Part shown: positions 1-13,450 of the stretch, one piece after another | How the letters are laid out: each line of letters opens with the position of its first letter | Numbering within the stretch: the stretch's first letter is position 1 | Source: Leptasterias polaris | Lineage: Eukaryota; Echinodermata; Asteroidea; Forcipulatida; Asteriidae | Length of the DNA: 64,000 nt | Reading direction: 5' to 3' | NCBI GenBank assembly: GCA_037783415.1 | Contig: JAZGTN010000026.1 | Coordinates: 3,493,001-3,557,000 of the forward strand | Translations under genes and position numbers: made by a program | The notes under the pieces: model-generated | Database searches by the model: none | Told to the model about the DNA's origin: nothing | The model's input: the letters and a program-made list of their open reading frames with translations, nothing else

Positions 1-141
1 CACTTTACCTTCTTTAAAATTTACAAGCTATTAACATTGTTTTCAGCGACTCATTGATATAGCTAACGCATTAAAACAGCATTGAACCCAGGAGCGATAC
101 CCGAACACCTAGAGTTTGTTTTACAAACTCTAAATCTCTAG
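1..141 (+). mobile_element. Helitron-like unit, 3' end only
   Basis: This is the right-hand end of a unit cut by the window edge. It carries the conserved subterminal stretch (about 48-110) and the terminal hairpin at 110-132. The final CTAG is at 138-141 and the next base is T. The sequence is the same terminus seen in fifteen later units. Classification as Helitron is inferred from the hairpin plus CTAG-T ending; no 5'-TC end was identified. Confidence 0.6.
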
Positions 142-1613
142 TGGATTTTTGAGTTTGTTCGCCCACCTCAAAAATACACGCATCGTTGTCCGCAGACTTT
201 GACATCTTTCCCAAACTCGCACGGTCATGAAACTTGGCAACAATATTACACCTGATGATTAGATAAAACAGAAATTTCGACAACATAATGACGTCACCCA
301 ATCAATTATTGGGTAATTAAATGTAAATAATTTAATCAAATTTTGAGTCTTTGGTTTAACAACTATGCAGAACTCGCAAACTAAGAACGATAAATTCGTT
401 GTTTTTTCTTGAAAACAAAGGGTACTGAATACTTATTGTTTTATACACTGGAACAAATCAAGTTTTTCATAGATATATTAGAGAAATTGGCCTTTAATCT
501 TAATCCATTGCCTAACGCAGAATGACATACCCCCTCGCGACTGGCAACGGTGGGTAGCTAGCCAGTCAAGGCACTTGTTACAGACCAACGTGGCAAAACG
601 GTAGTTTACTATCAGTGCCATGTGGGCGTAACGAGAGTTTCCATTCATGTTTCATGTAGAAATAGTTATTAACTCGTTAAAACTATTTTATTAGTTAAAA
701 TTCACGAGAGGCTTAAATTTGCCGTCTTCATGACTTGCCTTTATCTTGCATAATTATTAAAAACATGTGTTTTTTATTTCAATATTTTAAATTTAACAAA
801 CCGTTCTGTATGAAGACTAATGTCTAAAAATCAAGCGAGCTATTTTTTTAAAATGCAACCAATAGCTCATACTATGCTCGACTTATTTTAACGACATCAT
901 CATCAGTGCATATGTATTGAACAATCAAAGTATCATGCACCGATACATAATGAGAAGCCAAATCACAGTATTTGAAAACCTGTTAAAACTTCTAAGAATT
1001 GTAACTTAATAATGTCAACATGATTTGCATAGTCGGATTTATTAATCAATAAAGAATCAATATCCATTGAAAATAAATAAATAAACTTCAGTGAGTGGCA
1101 TTCATGATAGTTGTAGCCCCCTACTTGTGAGTAATTTAAAGGCTCGTTTTAAGATATGCAACCAAAACGAAAGGAAATTCGAAAAATTAATGTTGCTCTG
1201 TATGAAAGGACAATTTTGACCCTCTGCCCTTTCAAATAAAATAAACAATGTACTCTTTTGCTGACAATACGTTTTGTAAGTTAACCTTCGTTTTTCACTT
1301 ACAATTTAAAGCACATAATTAAATACCAATGTCTCGATAAGAACTTATCTAACGTCATAATGACGTCATCAGTTTTCAAATTTGGCTTTAACAAAAGATT
1401 ATTATTTCTAACACTCATATTGTGAGGTGCATTAATTCCCTGTATAAACTAACGTACAGTCAAAGTAGATTTACACTTTACTTTCCTTGAAATTTCAAAA
1501 GCTATCAACAATGTTTTCAGCGATTCAATGTTATAGCTAACGCATTAAAACAGCACTGAGCCCAGCGAGAACCCGAACACCTAGAGTTTGTTTTACAAAC
1601 TCTAAATCTCTAG
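142..1613 (+). mobile_element. Helitron-like unit A, internally deleted
   Basis: The unit starts immediately after the preceding CTAG and ends at its own hairpin (1582-1604) and CTAG (1610-1613). At 1,472 bp it is shorter than the roughly 2.1-kb A units. Near 655 the sequence jumps from the 'gagtttccattcatg' segment to the 'agaaatagttattaac' segment. The middle third present in other A units is therefore missing. It contains TGACGTCA palindromes at 289-296 and 1361-1368. No credible gene was seen. Confidence 0.6.
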
Positions 1614-3652
1614 TGGATTTTTGAGTTTGTTCGCCCACCTCAAAAATACACGCATCGTTGTCCACAGACTTTGACATCTTTCCCAAACTCGCACGGTCAT
1701 GAAACTTGGCAACAATATTACACCTGATGATTAGATAAAACAGAAATTTTGACAACATAATGACGTCACCCAATGAATTATTGGGTAATTAAATGTAAAT
1801 AATTTAATCAAATTTAGAGTCTTTGGTTTAACAACCATGCAGAACTCGCAAACTAAGAACGATAAATTCGTTGTTTTTTCTTGAAAACAAAGGGTACTGA
1901 ATACTTATTGTTTTATACACTGGAACAAATCAAGTTTTTCATAGATCTATTAGAGAAATTGGCCTTTAATCTTAATCCATTGCCTAACGCAGAATGACAT
2001 ACCCCTTCGCGACTGGCAACGGTGGGTAGCTAGCCAGTCAAGGCACTTGTTACAGACCAACGTGGCACAACGGTAGTTGTTTACTATCAGTGCCATGTGG
2101 GCGTAACGAGAGTTTCCATTCATGTTTTACTTACAACGCAGTGCAATCTTATCAATGGCGTACTTACTACTACCATACTAGCATTAACAAGATTTCCGCT
2201 AAGATTCGACGTCTAATTGTTCCCCTACTTGCCCTTCTCATGGCTTTATTATCAATATGGAATTGAAGACGAAGTTTCGCTGAGATGGCCACCTACCTCA
2301 GTGATTCGTATGACTTTTAATTATGTAAGAAAATGCAAGCAGAAAAAGACAGACATTGGTTGTGTTTTGATCACACACCGAGAAGAAGGGACGCGTCATC
2401 GGTTTGTGTAGGGTGTTTCAGACCCTCACACACGGTAGTCTTTATCGTCCCTGCACGGTGACTAGAAACGGTACGTTTCGTATGAACATCATTGCTTTTC
2501 AAAATGAGTCTTTTATTTAATGCACAATTATGTTATAAAGTTTATCCTGTATCATCAAGTTGTGACGTTGGTGAGATGTTTTTAAAACTAAGAAGCATTT
2601 AGTATGATCGACGCAGAGGTAGAATTAGGCAATGGGGGATTGGTATGGTTGTTGGCTGTGTCACTATAGTCAGAGAATGGTTCGACTAATAAATGTTTTT
2701 CGTCAACTTTTTTATTATGACATGCATATTTAAAGACCCTTCGATGGAGGTTTTCCTAAAAATAGTACTTAACTCATTATGTTATTAGTATAAATTCACG
2801 AGATGCTTAGACTTGCCGTCCTCATGATTTGCCTTTGTCTTGCATAATTATCCTAAACAAGTGTCTTTCATTTTAATATTCTAAATTTAACAAACCATTC
2901 TGTAGGAAAATCAATGTCTAAAAATCAAACAAGCTAATTTAAAACATGCAACCGATAGCTCATAATACTTGACTAATTTTAATGACATCTTCATCAGTGC
3001 ATTATTATGTTTTGAACAATGATTCATGCACCGATACTTAATGAGTATCCAACTCACTGTAAACAGTTTCAGAATTGTAACTTAATAATGTCAACATGAA
3101 TATCATCTAATGTGGTTTTTTAATCAAAAAGGAATCGATATCCATTGACAAATAAATAAACTTCAGTGAATGGCATATTTAGTTGAACGTGTGGGTCATT
3201 CAAAGGATCGTTTCAACATCTGCTGCCAAGATGAAGGGGAAGGGGGAAAATGTTCCTCTGATGTATGACTATGAAATGACAATGGACCTTTTGCCCTTTC
3301 AAATAATTTAAATAATGTACTCTTTCGCTGATTTTTTTTAAAAAGTTAATCTTTGTTTTTCACTTGGCACATATTTAATTATCTATGTCTCGATAAAAAC
3401 ATGTGTAACTTCATAATGATGTCATCAGTTTTCAAATCTGGCTAAACAAAAGTTTGTTATTTATAAAATTTCATATCTTGAGTAGCTTTTATTTTCTGTG
3501 TAAGAAGATTTACACTTTACTTTCCTTGAAATTTCAAAAGCTATCAACAATGTTTTCAGCGATTCAATGATATAGCTAACGCATTAAAACAGCACTGAGC
3601 CCAGCGAGAACCCGAACACCTAGAGTTTGTTTTACAAACTCTAAATCTCTAG
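1614..3652 (+). mobile_element. Helitron-like unit A (2.04 kb)
   Basis: This is an A-type unit of 2,039 bp. It has the usual 5' segment with its short inverted repeat (ATTTTTGAG and CTCAAAAAT arms) and a middle section around 2060-2800. The 3' hairpin is at 3621-3643 with CTAG at 3649-3652. The next base is T, but the following sequence is the start of a B unit rather than another A unit. This shows that CTAG is a real element boundary. Confidence 0.62.
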
Positions 3653-5260
3653 TTAGGTGTTCGGTCCACAGACCGAACAACTCCTTGTTTTTGTTCGGTT
3701 TTTTTTTTTTTTTTTTTTTCTTTGTTTTGCTTAATCTTCTGATAGTCGTTTGTCCGCAGAAAAAAACATACTTGCAAACCTTTGATCAACTTGAAACTTA
3801 ATGTGACATTAGAACATAAAGAGCAGAAGACGTGTGAGCAATGACGTCATGCTGACGTCATCGGGTGTCAAATTACAAGCCATTTAAGGTCAAAAAAGTG
3901 CCCTCATGCCAATGCCTGTATGTTTCTGAATAGGAAAGCTATAATATTCATATTTAAACATTATGATAGATCAAGACACGGGCAACATTTGAAAAGTTAA
4001 CGCCAAATTCACATGACCTTTACTTCCGGTCGTAACGGAAGGTCAAAGTTTGCCTTTCTGCAATTCTTAACCAAAAAACATTTCCTGCCCAAATTATTCA
4101 CTTCTGTTTATCCGATCAACCTCAAATTTACACCATGTTAGAACCTTGATGAAACCTCCATCAAGTTGTTGTGACGTCATGATTACGTCATCAGGTGTTG
4201 AAATACAGTAAATCAAAATTTAATATTTCAAAAAATCATAACTTAATCATTACTGAATGGATTGCTTCAATCAATACATCATCGGACAGGTCTTTTAAAA
4301 CTCAACAAATGCTACACAAAGAGTTATCCCGGTTGTTCTTGACTTCCCGCTGAAAATGTAAGTTGAACATTACGTTAGTATTAGCCCGCAGGTCTGGTCA
4401 TTCTGCTCCATTGACCACGCGTAATCTTGCATGTACATGTAAACAGTACACACACTGCGCCATTGATCTTGGGTGCAAAGTCCACGAAGACTGCATTGCT
4501 GTGTCGTGATACGTTATCCATGGTGGCTGTGTCGTGATACGTTATCGATGGTGGCGCTATACCAAGTTAATGGTCCTTTGTTACTGCACTCGTCGATAAA
4601 TGCAACCATCCTTCGGAAATCTACGATGTTCGACGGTGGTGCAATGAATAGCTCATTGCATAACCTTCGTGTTAGCCATTTGTTGGCTTGGTGGTGAATA
4701 TCAACTGAACGAGTGTATTTTGCTGAACTGTTTTGGTGATTCACTGATTTGAATAACTTTTGATAACTGAGAAAATGCAATCGGAAAAAGGTCAACATAA
4801 CTTTGACTCTGATCAACAACGGTTTTTATGCGAATCTAACTATTAGATCCTGTTGAATACTTCAAAGAATTACAATGTGACTAGCAAAATAAATTCAACA
4901 TAAATTGCACATCGTGTAAACAGTAGGTTCTTATGCCCTTTTCATAATCATGACAAATGATGTTGCTTCACACATAAGGTAGCAAGCATGCGTAGTTTGA
5001 TAACATTAATTTTTGAATTGTTAGTCTTTTAATTTATCAGTTAAGCATGTTAAGTTTGTGACTATTTACATGAAAATTGTTATACATGTGTATCTAAACT
5101 ACTTTATGGAGACTCATACAGCAACGATATCACTTTCCCCCGTGTACACTAAAAGTATAAAAGTAATAGGTTTGCAAACGACTTTTTTTTTAAAATTAAA
5201 AAACTTTCAATATAAATCTGCTTACGCATTTTAGTAACATAACAGTGCCCCATACCCGAA
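3653..5260 (+). mobile_element. Helitron-like unit B, 3'-truncated
   Basis: This B-type unit begins TTAGGTGTTCGGTCC, with a 9-bp inverted repeat around a three-base loop (GTTCGGTC/GACCGAAC arms) and a long T tract near 3699-3720. It matches 7502-9090 closely. It breaks at about 5260, just after 'cccatacccgaaca', where the terminal hairpin should follow, and A-type sequence continues directly. It has TGACGTCA sites at 3842-3849, 3853-3860 and 4172-4179. A 30-base local duplication near 4510-4550 ('cgtgatacgttatc' repeated) is found only in this copy. Confidence 0.58.
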
Positions 5261-7501
5261 CAAAGGGTACTGAATACTTATTGTTTTATACACTGGAACA
5301 AATCAAGTTTTTCATAGATCTATTAGAGAAATTGGCCTTTAATCTTAATCCATTGCCTAACGCAGAATGACATACCCCCTCGCGACTGGCAACGGTGGGT
5401 AGCTAGCCAGTCAAGGCACTTGTTACAGACCAACGTGGCACAACGATAGTTGTTTACTATCAGTGCCATGTGGGCGTAACGAGAGTTTCCATTCATGTTT
5501 TACTTACAACGCAAGTGCAATCTTATCAATGGCGTACTTACTACTACGTACTAGCATTAACATGATTTCCGCTAAGATTCGACGTCTAATTGTTCCCCTA
5601 CTTGCCCTTCTCATGGCTTTATTATCAATATGGAATTGAAGACGAAGTTTCACTGAGATGACCACCTGCTTCAGTGATTCGTATGATATTTAATTATGTG
5701 GGAAAATGCAAGCAGGAAAAGACGAACAATGGTAATATGTTTTGATCATACACCGAGAAGGAAGGATGTGTCATCGGATCGTAATGGGTGTTTCAGACCC
5801 TCGTCACGGCATGTGTTTACCTTGCTACACGGGACTAACTTCGGTAAGTTTTCGTGTGAACATCATTGCTTTTCAAAATGATTCTTTTATTTGATGCACA
5901 ATTACGTTATAAAGTTTATCCTGTATCATCAAGTGGTGACCGTTGGTGAAATGTTTTTAAAACTAAGGAACGTTTAGTATGAACGTCGAAGAGATAGAGT
6001 TGGGCAATGGGGGATTGGTATGATTGTTGGCTGTGTCACATAATCAGAAAATGGTCAGACTGATGAATGTTTTCAGTCAACTTTGTATTATGACATAATT
6101 ATTTGAAAACCCTTCGATAAAGTTTCCCCTAATAAGGTTTCGTTTATAAGTTGTTCACATCAAAAACAGGATGTGCACCTTCCACTAATTTTTTCTTGCG
6201 TAATTTCCTACTCTGATATGTTGTATTGTTATGCGCCCTCGAACAGGTTGGTCCTGGAGAGGGCGCAATATAAATTCAATAAATTATTATTATCATTATA
6301 AAATCATAAAATGTTGTAAGTCTTGAATTTTATTTATTTGAGCAGTTTCAGCTTGACTTAATTTGCTTTGAGTCATACTTTGTTTATTGTTTTTTTCTTC
6401 TTCAGAATATACAACACATCAGTACCCGAATGTTCTCCAGTGAAAAAAATCATACTCGTTGCTGTGTTCAATTCCCTAATTCCTTGCTGAATGTATGATG
6501 ATGCACCATTCAGGTAGAAATAGTTATTAACTCGTTACAACTATTTTATTAGTTTAAATTCACGAGAGGCTTAAATTTGCCGCCTTTATCTTGCATAATT
6601 TTTTAAAACATGTGTTTTTTATTTCAATATTATAAATTTAACAAACCGTTCTGTATGAAGACTAATGTCTAAAAATCAAGCAAGCTATTTTTAAAAATGC
6701 AACCAATAGCTCATTGTATGCTCGACTTGTTTTAACGACATCATCATCAGTGCATATGTATTTAACAATCAAAGTATCATGCACCGATACATAATGAGAA
6801 GCCAAATCACAGTATTTGAAAACCTGTTAAAACTTCTAAGAATTGTAATTTAATAATGTCAACATGATTTGCATAGTCGGATTTATTATAAAGAATCAAT
6901 ATCCATTGGAAAATAAATAAACTTCTGTGAGTGGCATACATGATAGTTGTACTTGTGAGTAATTCAAAGGCTCGTTTTAAGATAATATGCAACCAAAACA
7001 AAAGGAAATTCGAAAAATTTATGCTGCTCTGTATGAAAGGACAATATTGACCCTCTGCCCTTTCAAATAAATTAAATAATGTACTCTTTTGCTGACAATA
7101 CGTTTAGTAAGTTCACCTTCGTTTTTCACTTACAATTTAAAGCACATAATTAAATACCAATGTCTCGATAAGAACTTATCAAACGTCATCAGTTTTCAAA
7201 TGTAGGATAAGGATAAGGATAAGGATCATTTTTTTTAGCAACCAAAATAGGGTTGGCTTTAACAAAAGATTATTATTTTTTAAAATTCATATTGTGAGGT
7301 GCATTAATTTCCTGTGTAAACTAACGTTCAATCAACGAAGATTTACACTTTACTTTCCTTGAAATTTCAAAAGCTATCAACAATGTTTTCAGCGATTCAA
7401 TGATATAGCGATTCAATGATATAGCTAACGCATTAAAACAGCACTGAGCCCAGCGAGAACCCGAACACCTAGAGTTTGTTTTACAAACTCTAAATCTCTA
7501 G
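5261..7501 (+). mobile_element. Helitron-like unit A, 5'-truncated
   Basis: A-type sequence resumes at 'aagggtactgaat' and runs to the terminal hairpin (7470-7492) and CTAG (7498-7501). It contains a LINE/SINE-like 3' tail at about 6229-6300 (a GCGCCCTC inverted pair followed by an ATT-rich tail). A (GGATAA)n microsatellite lies at 7204-7227. A 16-base direct duplication (cgattcaatgatatag) lies just inside the 3' end. It is the partner of the A portion at 21418-23814. Confidence 0.58.
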
Positions 7502-9122
7502 TTAGGTGTTCGGTCCACAGACCGAACAACTCCTTGTTTTTGTTCGGTTTTTTTTTTTTGTTTTTTTTCTTTGTTTTGCTTAATCTTCTGATAGTCGTTT
7601 GTCCGCAGAAAAAAACATACTTGCAAACCTTTGATCAACTTGAAACTTAATGTGACATTAGAACATAAAGAGCAGAAGACGTGTGAGCAATGACGTCATG
7701 ATGACGTCATCGGGTGTCAAATTACAAGCCATTTAAGGTCAAAAAAGTGCCCTCATGCCAATGACTGTATGTTTCTGAATAGGAAAGCTATAATATTCAT
7801 ATTTAAACATTATGATAGATCAAGACACGGGCAACATTTGAAAAGTTAACGCCAAATTCACATGACCTTTACTTCCGGTCGTAACGGAAGGTCAAAGTTT
7901 GCCTTTCTGCAATTCTTAACCAAAAAACATTTCCTGCCCAAATTATTCACTTCTGTTTATCCGATCAACCTCAAATTTACACCATGTTAGAACCTTGATG
8001 AAACCTCCATCAAGTTGTTGTGACGTCATGATTACGTCATCAGGTGTTGAAATACAGTAAATCAAAATTTAATATTTCAAAAAATCATAACTTAATCATT
8101 ACTGAATGGATTGCTTCAATCAATACATCATCGGACAGGTCTTTTAAAACTCAACAAATGCTACACAAAGAGTTATCCCGGTTGTTCTTGACTTCCCGCT
8201 GAAAATGTAAGTTGAACATTACGTTAGTATTAGCCCGCAGGTCTGGTCATTCTGCTCCATTGACCACGCGTAATCTTGCATGTACATGTAAACGGTACAC
8301 ACACTGCGCCATTGTTGATCTTAGGTGCAAAGTCCACGAAGACTGCATTGCTGTGTCGTGATACGTTATCCATGGTGGCGCTATACCAAGTTAATGGTCC
8401 TTTGTTACTGCACTCGTCGATAAATGCAACCATCCTTCGGAAATCTACGATGTTCGACGGTGGTCCAATGAATAGCTCATTGCATAACCTTCGTGTTAGC
8501 CTTTTGTTGGCTTGGTGGTAAATATCAACTGAACGAGTGTATTTTGCTGAACTGTTTTGGTGATTTGAATAACTTTTGATAACTGAGAAAATGCAATCGG
8601 AAAAGGGTCAACATAAATTTGACTCTGATCAACAACGGTTTTTACGCGAATCTAACTTTTAGATCCTGTTGAATACTTCAAAGAAATACAATGTGACTAG
8701 CAAAATAAATTCAACATAAATTGCACATCGTGTAAACAGTAGGTTCTTATGCCCTTTTCATAATCATGACAAATGATGTTGCTTCACACATAAGGTAGCA
8801 AGCATGCGTAGTTTGATAACATTTATTTTTGAATTGTTAGTGATAGTCTTTTAATTTATCAGTTAAGCATGTTAAGTTTGTGACTATTTACATGAAAATT
8901 GTTATACATGTGTATCTAAACTACTTTATGGAGACTCATACAGCAACGATATCACTTTCCCCCGTGTACACTAAAAGTATAAAAGTAATAGGTTTGCAAA
9001 CGACCTTTTTTTTTTTATTAAAAACTTTCAATATAAATCTGCTTACGCATTTTAGTAACATAACAGTGCCCCATCGATACCCGAACACCTAGTGTTTGTT
9101 CTCACAAACACTAAATCTCTAG
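7502..9122 (+). mobile_element. Helitron-like unit B, full length (1.62 kb)
   Basis: This is the only B unit with both ends. It starts TTAGGTGTTCGG right after a CTAG and ends with a hairpin at 9090-9113 and CTAG at 9119-9122. The hairpin stem reads TAGTGTTTGT/ACAAACACTA, where A units have TAGAGTTTGT/ACAAACTCTA. The third base pair is changed on both sides and pairing is kept. The unit carries the minus-strand open segment at about 8290-8585 described separately. Confidence 0.62.
8290..8585 (-). other. Possible captured coding fragment in unit B
   Basis: On the minus strand an uninterrupted reading frame of about 90 codons runs through this part of the B unit. It includes the segments KRLTRRLCNELFIGPPSN, IVDFRRMVAFIDECSNK and GPLTWYSATMDNVSRHSN. 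It does not begin at a convincing start and ends in low-complexity sequence. Matching frames are open in the B copies at about 4514-4819 and 20750-21000. I do not recognise the protein family. Helitrons are known to carry host gene fragments, so a captured exon is possible. Equally it may be a chance open frame preserved because the copies are young. Confidence 0.3.
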
Positions 9123-11284
9123 TGGATTTTTGAGTTTGTTCGCCCACCTCAAAAATACACGCATCGTTGTCCACAGACTTTGACATCTTTCCCAAACTCG
9201 CACGGTCATGAAACTTGGCAACAATATTACACCTGATGATTAGATAAAACAGAAATTTCGACAACATAATGACGTCACCCAATGAATTATTGGGTAATTA
9301 AATGTAAATAATTTAATCAAATTTTGAGTCTTTGGTTTAACAACCATGCAGAACTCGCAAACTAAGAAAGATAAATTCGTTGTTTTTTCTTGAAAACAAA
9401 GGGTACTGAATACTTATTGTTTTATACACTGGAACAAATCAAGTTTTTCATAGATCTATTAGAGAAATTGGCCTTTAATCTTAATCCATTGCCTAACGCA
9501 GAATGACATACCCCCTCGCGACTGGCAACGGTGGGTAGCTAGCCAGTCAAGGCACTTGTTACAGACCAACGTGGCACAACGGTAGTTGTTTACTATCAGT
9601 GCCATGTGGGCGTAACGAGAGTTTCCATTCATGTGTTACTTACAACGTAGTGCAATCTTATCAATGGCGTACCTACTACTACGTACTAGCATTAACATGA
9701 TTTCCGCTAAGATTCGACGTCTAATTGTTCCCCTACTTGCCCTTCTCATGGCTTTATTATCAATATGGAATTGAAGACGAAGTTTCACTGAGATGACCAC
9801 CTGCTTCAGTGATTCGTATGATATTTAATTATGTGGGAAAATGCAAGCAGGAAAAGACGAACAATGATTATGTTTTGATCATACACCGAGAAGGAAGGAC
9901 GCGTCATCGGTTTGTGTAGGGTGTTTCAGACCCTCACACACGGTAGTCTTTATCGTCGCTGCACGGTGACTAGAAACGGTACGTTTCGTATGAACATCAT
10001 TGCTTTTCAAAATGGGTCTTTTATTTAATGCACAATTATGTTATAAAGTTTATCCTGTATCATCAAGTTGTGACGTTGGTGAGATGTTTTTAAAACTAAG
10101 AAGCATTTAGTATGATCGTCGCAGAGGTAGAATTAGGCAATGGGGGATTGGTATGGTTGTTGGCTGTGTCACTATAGTCAGAGAATGGTTCGACTAATAA
10201 ATGTTTTTCGTCAACTTTGTATTATGACATGCATATTTAAAGACCCTTCGATGGAGGTTTTCCTAAAAATAGTACTTAACTCATTATGTTATTAGTATAA
10301 ATTCACGAGATGCTTAGACTTGCCGTCTTCATGACTTGCCTTTATCTTGCATAATTATTAAAAATAAGTGTTTTTTATTTCAATATTACAAATTTAACAA
10401 ACCGTTCTGTATGAAGACTAATGTCTAAATATCAAGCAAGCTATTTAAAAAAATGCAACCAATAGCTCATACTATGCTCGACTTATTTTAACGACATCAT
10501 CATCAGTGCATATGTATTTAACAATCAAAGTATCATGCACCGATACATAATGAGAAGCCAAATCACAGTATTTGAAAACCTGTTAAAACTTCTAAGAATT
10601 GTAACTTTATAATGTCAACACGATTTGCATAGTCGGATTTATTAATCAATAAAGAATCAATATCCATTGAAAAATAAATAAACTTCAGTGAGTGGCATAC
10701 ATGATAGTTGTACTTGTGAGTAATTTAAAGGCTCGTTTTAAGATATGCAACCAAAACGAAAGGACATTCGAAATATTTATGTTGCTCTGTATGAAAGGAC
10801 AATATTGACCCTCTGGCCTTTTAAATAAATTAAATAATGTACTCTTTTGCTGACAATACGTTTAGTATGTTCACCCTCGTTTTTCACTTACAATTTAAAG
10901 CACATAATTAAATACCAATGTCTCGATAAGAACTTATCAAACGTCATAATGACGTCATCAGTTTTCAAATTTAGGATAAGGATAAGGATAAGGATCATTT
11001 TTTTTAGCAACCAAAATAGGGTTGGCTTCGTTAATTTGGCTTTAACAAAAGATTATTATTTTTAAAAATTCATATTGTGAGGTGCATTAATTTCCTGTGT
11101 AAACTAACGTTCAATCAACGAAGATTTACACTTTACTTTCCTTGAAATTTCAAAAGCTATCAACAATGTTTTCCGCGATTCAATGATATAGCGATTCAAT
11201 GATATAGCTAACGCATTAAAACAGCACTGAGCCCAGCGAGAACCCGAACACCTAGAGTTTGTTTTACAAACTCTAAATCTCTAG
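9123..11284 (+). mobile_element. Helitron-like unit A (2.16 kb)
   Basis: This is an A-type unit with both boundaries. It starts TGGATTTTTGAG after the B-unit CTAG and ends with a hairpin at 11253-11275 and CTAG at 11281-11284. It contains the (GGATAA)n microsatellite at 10974-10997 and a TGACGTCA palindrome in the 5' part. Internal microsatellites are a known feature of several non-autonomous Helitron families. No gene was seen. Confidence 0.6.
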
Positions 11285-13450
11285 TGGATTTTTGAGTTTG
11301 TTCGCCCACCTCAAAAATACACGCATCGTTGTCCGCAGACTTTGACATCTTTCCCAAACTCGCACGGTCATGAAACTTGGCAACAATATTACACCTGATG
11401 ATTAGATAAAACAGAAATTTCGACAACATAATGACGTCACCCAATGAATTATTGAGTAATTAAATGTAATTTATTTAATCAAATTTTGAGTCTTTGGTTT
11501 AACAACCATGCAGAACTCGCAAAAATAAGAACGATAAATTCGTTATTTCTTGAAAACAAAGGGTACTGAATACTTATTGTTTTATACACTGGAACAAATC
11601 AAGTTTTTCATACATCTATTAGAGAAATTTGCCTTTAATCTTAATCCATTGCCTAACGCAGAATGACATACCTCCTCGCGAGTTGCAACGGTGGGTAGCT
11701 AGCCAGTCAAGGCACTTGTTACAGACCAACGTGGCACAACGGTAGTTGTTTACTATCAGTGCCATGTGGGCGTAACGTGAGTTTCCATTCATGTTTTACT
11801 TACAACGTAGTGCAATCTTATCAATGGCGTACTTACTACTACGTACTAGCATTAACATGATTTCCGCTAAGATTCGACGTCTAATTGTTCCCCGATTCGC
11901 CCTTCTCATGGCTTTATGATCAATATGGAATTGAAGACGAAGTTTCACTGAGATGACCACCTGCTTCAGTGACTCGTATGATTTGTAATTGTTTGAGAAA
12001 ATGCAAGCAGAAAAAGACGAACATTGGTTATGTGTTTATCAAACACGGAGAAGCAGAGACTTGAAGGGTCAGCTCATGAAGGGTGTTTCGGACGGCGTCC
12101 ACGGCAGTGTTTATCGATGCCATATCGGTGCCACACGGTGATAAAACGGTAAGCTTTGTGTGAAAATCATTGCTTTTCAAAAAGAGTATTTATTTAATGC
12201 ACAGTTATGTTATAAAGTTTATCCTTTATCATCAAGTGGTGGCGTTGGTGATGTTTTTAAAACCAAGGAACGTTTAGTGTGATCGTCGAGGAGGTAGAAT
12301 GGGGCATTGGTATGATTGTTGGCTGTGTCACTAAAGTCAGAAAATGGTCCGACTGATGAATGTTTTTCGGCAACTTTGTATTATGACATATTTAAAGAAA
12401 CCTGTGATGACGTTTGTGTTAAGTAAAGTAGGTTTTGTTTATAAGTTGTTCTCTTCCCAAGTTTGAATTTTGTTACTGATTTGACCCCCCCCCCCCCCCC
12501 CTTTGAACAGGCTGGTCATTGAGAGAGCGCAATATAAATTCAATAAATTAGTATTATTATTATATAATTATGAAACGTTTTAAGTCTTGATTTTTGTTTA
12601 TTTTAACAGTTTCAGCTTGACTTAATACAGCACATCCACCGGCATGGTCTTGGATCCAGTGACAGATTTTCCAGTGTTTTTGTGTTGCATTCCTTATTTC
12701 CTGTATGATGCACCATACAGGTAGAAATAGAACTTATAAGTCATTAAGTCAAAATTCAAGAGAGGCTTAGATTTGCCGTCTTCATGGTTTGCCTTCGTTT
12801 TGCATTATGATTTAAAACAAGTGCCTTTTTCAATAGTCTAAAAATTAACAAACTGTTCTGTAGGAAAATCAATATCCAAAAATCAAGCAAATTAAGCTTT
12901 TTAAATAATACAACTGCCAGCTCAGAACTTGCTTGACTTATTTTAGCGACATCATCATCAGTGTTTTTTATTGAACAATCAATGTTTCCTGAACCGAGTA
13001 TCCACCTCACTGGATTTGAAACCCTGTTAAAAACTTTTCTGAATTGTAACCTAATAATGTCAACATGTATAGTGTGGTTTTTTTATCAATAAAGAATCGA
13101 TAACCATCGAAAAATAAATAAACTTACTTTCTAAGTTAATCTTTGTTTTCCACTAGGCACATATTATTTGAATGCCTATGTCTCGCTAAAAACATTCTAA
13201 CTTCATAATGATGTCATAGGTTTCAAATTTGGCTAAACAAAAGGTTGTTATTTATAACATTAATATACAATTTTGAGCAGCCCTTTATTTCTTGTGTAAC
13301 CTATTTATACTTTACTTTCTCTGAAATTTCAAAAGCTATCAGCATTGTTTTCAGCGATTCCATGATATAGCTTACGCATTAAAACAGCAGTGAGCCCACC
13401 AGCGATACCCGAACACCTAGTGTTTGTTGTCACAAACACGTTAAGTCTAG
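11285..13450 (+). mobile_element. Helitron-like unit A, divergent, with C tract
   Basis: This A-type unit of 2,166 bp is more diverged in its right half. It includes a pure C tract of about 18 bases at 12485-12502, followed by a LINE-like tail (gcgcaatataaattcaat plus ATT repeats). Its terminus is a third variant: stem GTGTTTGT/ACAAACAC, a longer linker, and CTAG at 13447-13450 followed by T. The closest partner is the unit at 24264-26692. Confidence 0.57.

Noticed and set aside
1537..1773. A 76-82-codon minus-strand open frame repeated in at least nine array units (beginning MGDVIMLSKF).
   Set aside because: It spans the junction between one unit's 3' end and the next unit's 5' end, so it exists only because units are tandem. 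Intactness follows from high sequence identity. Divergent C-type units have indels that break it. No start-context or family support was seen.
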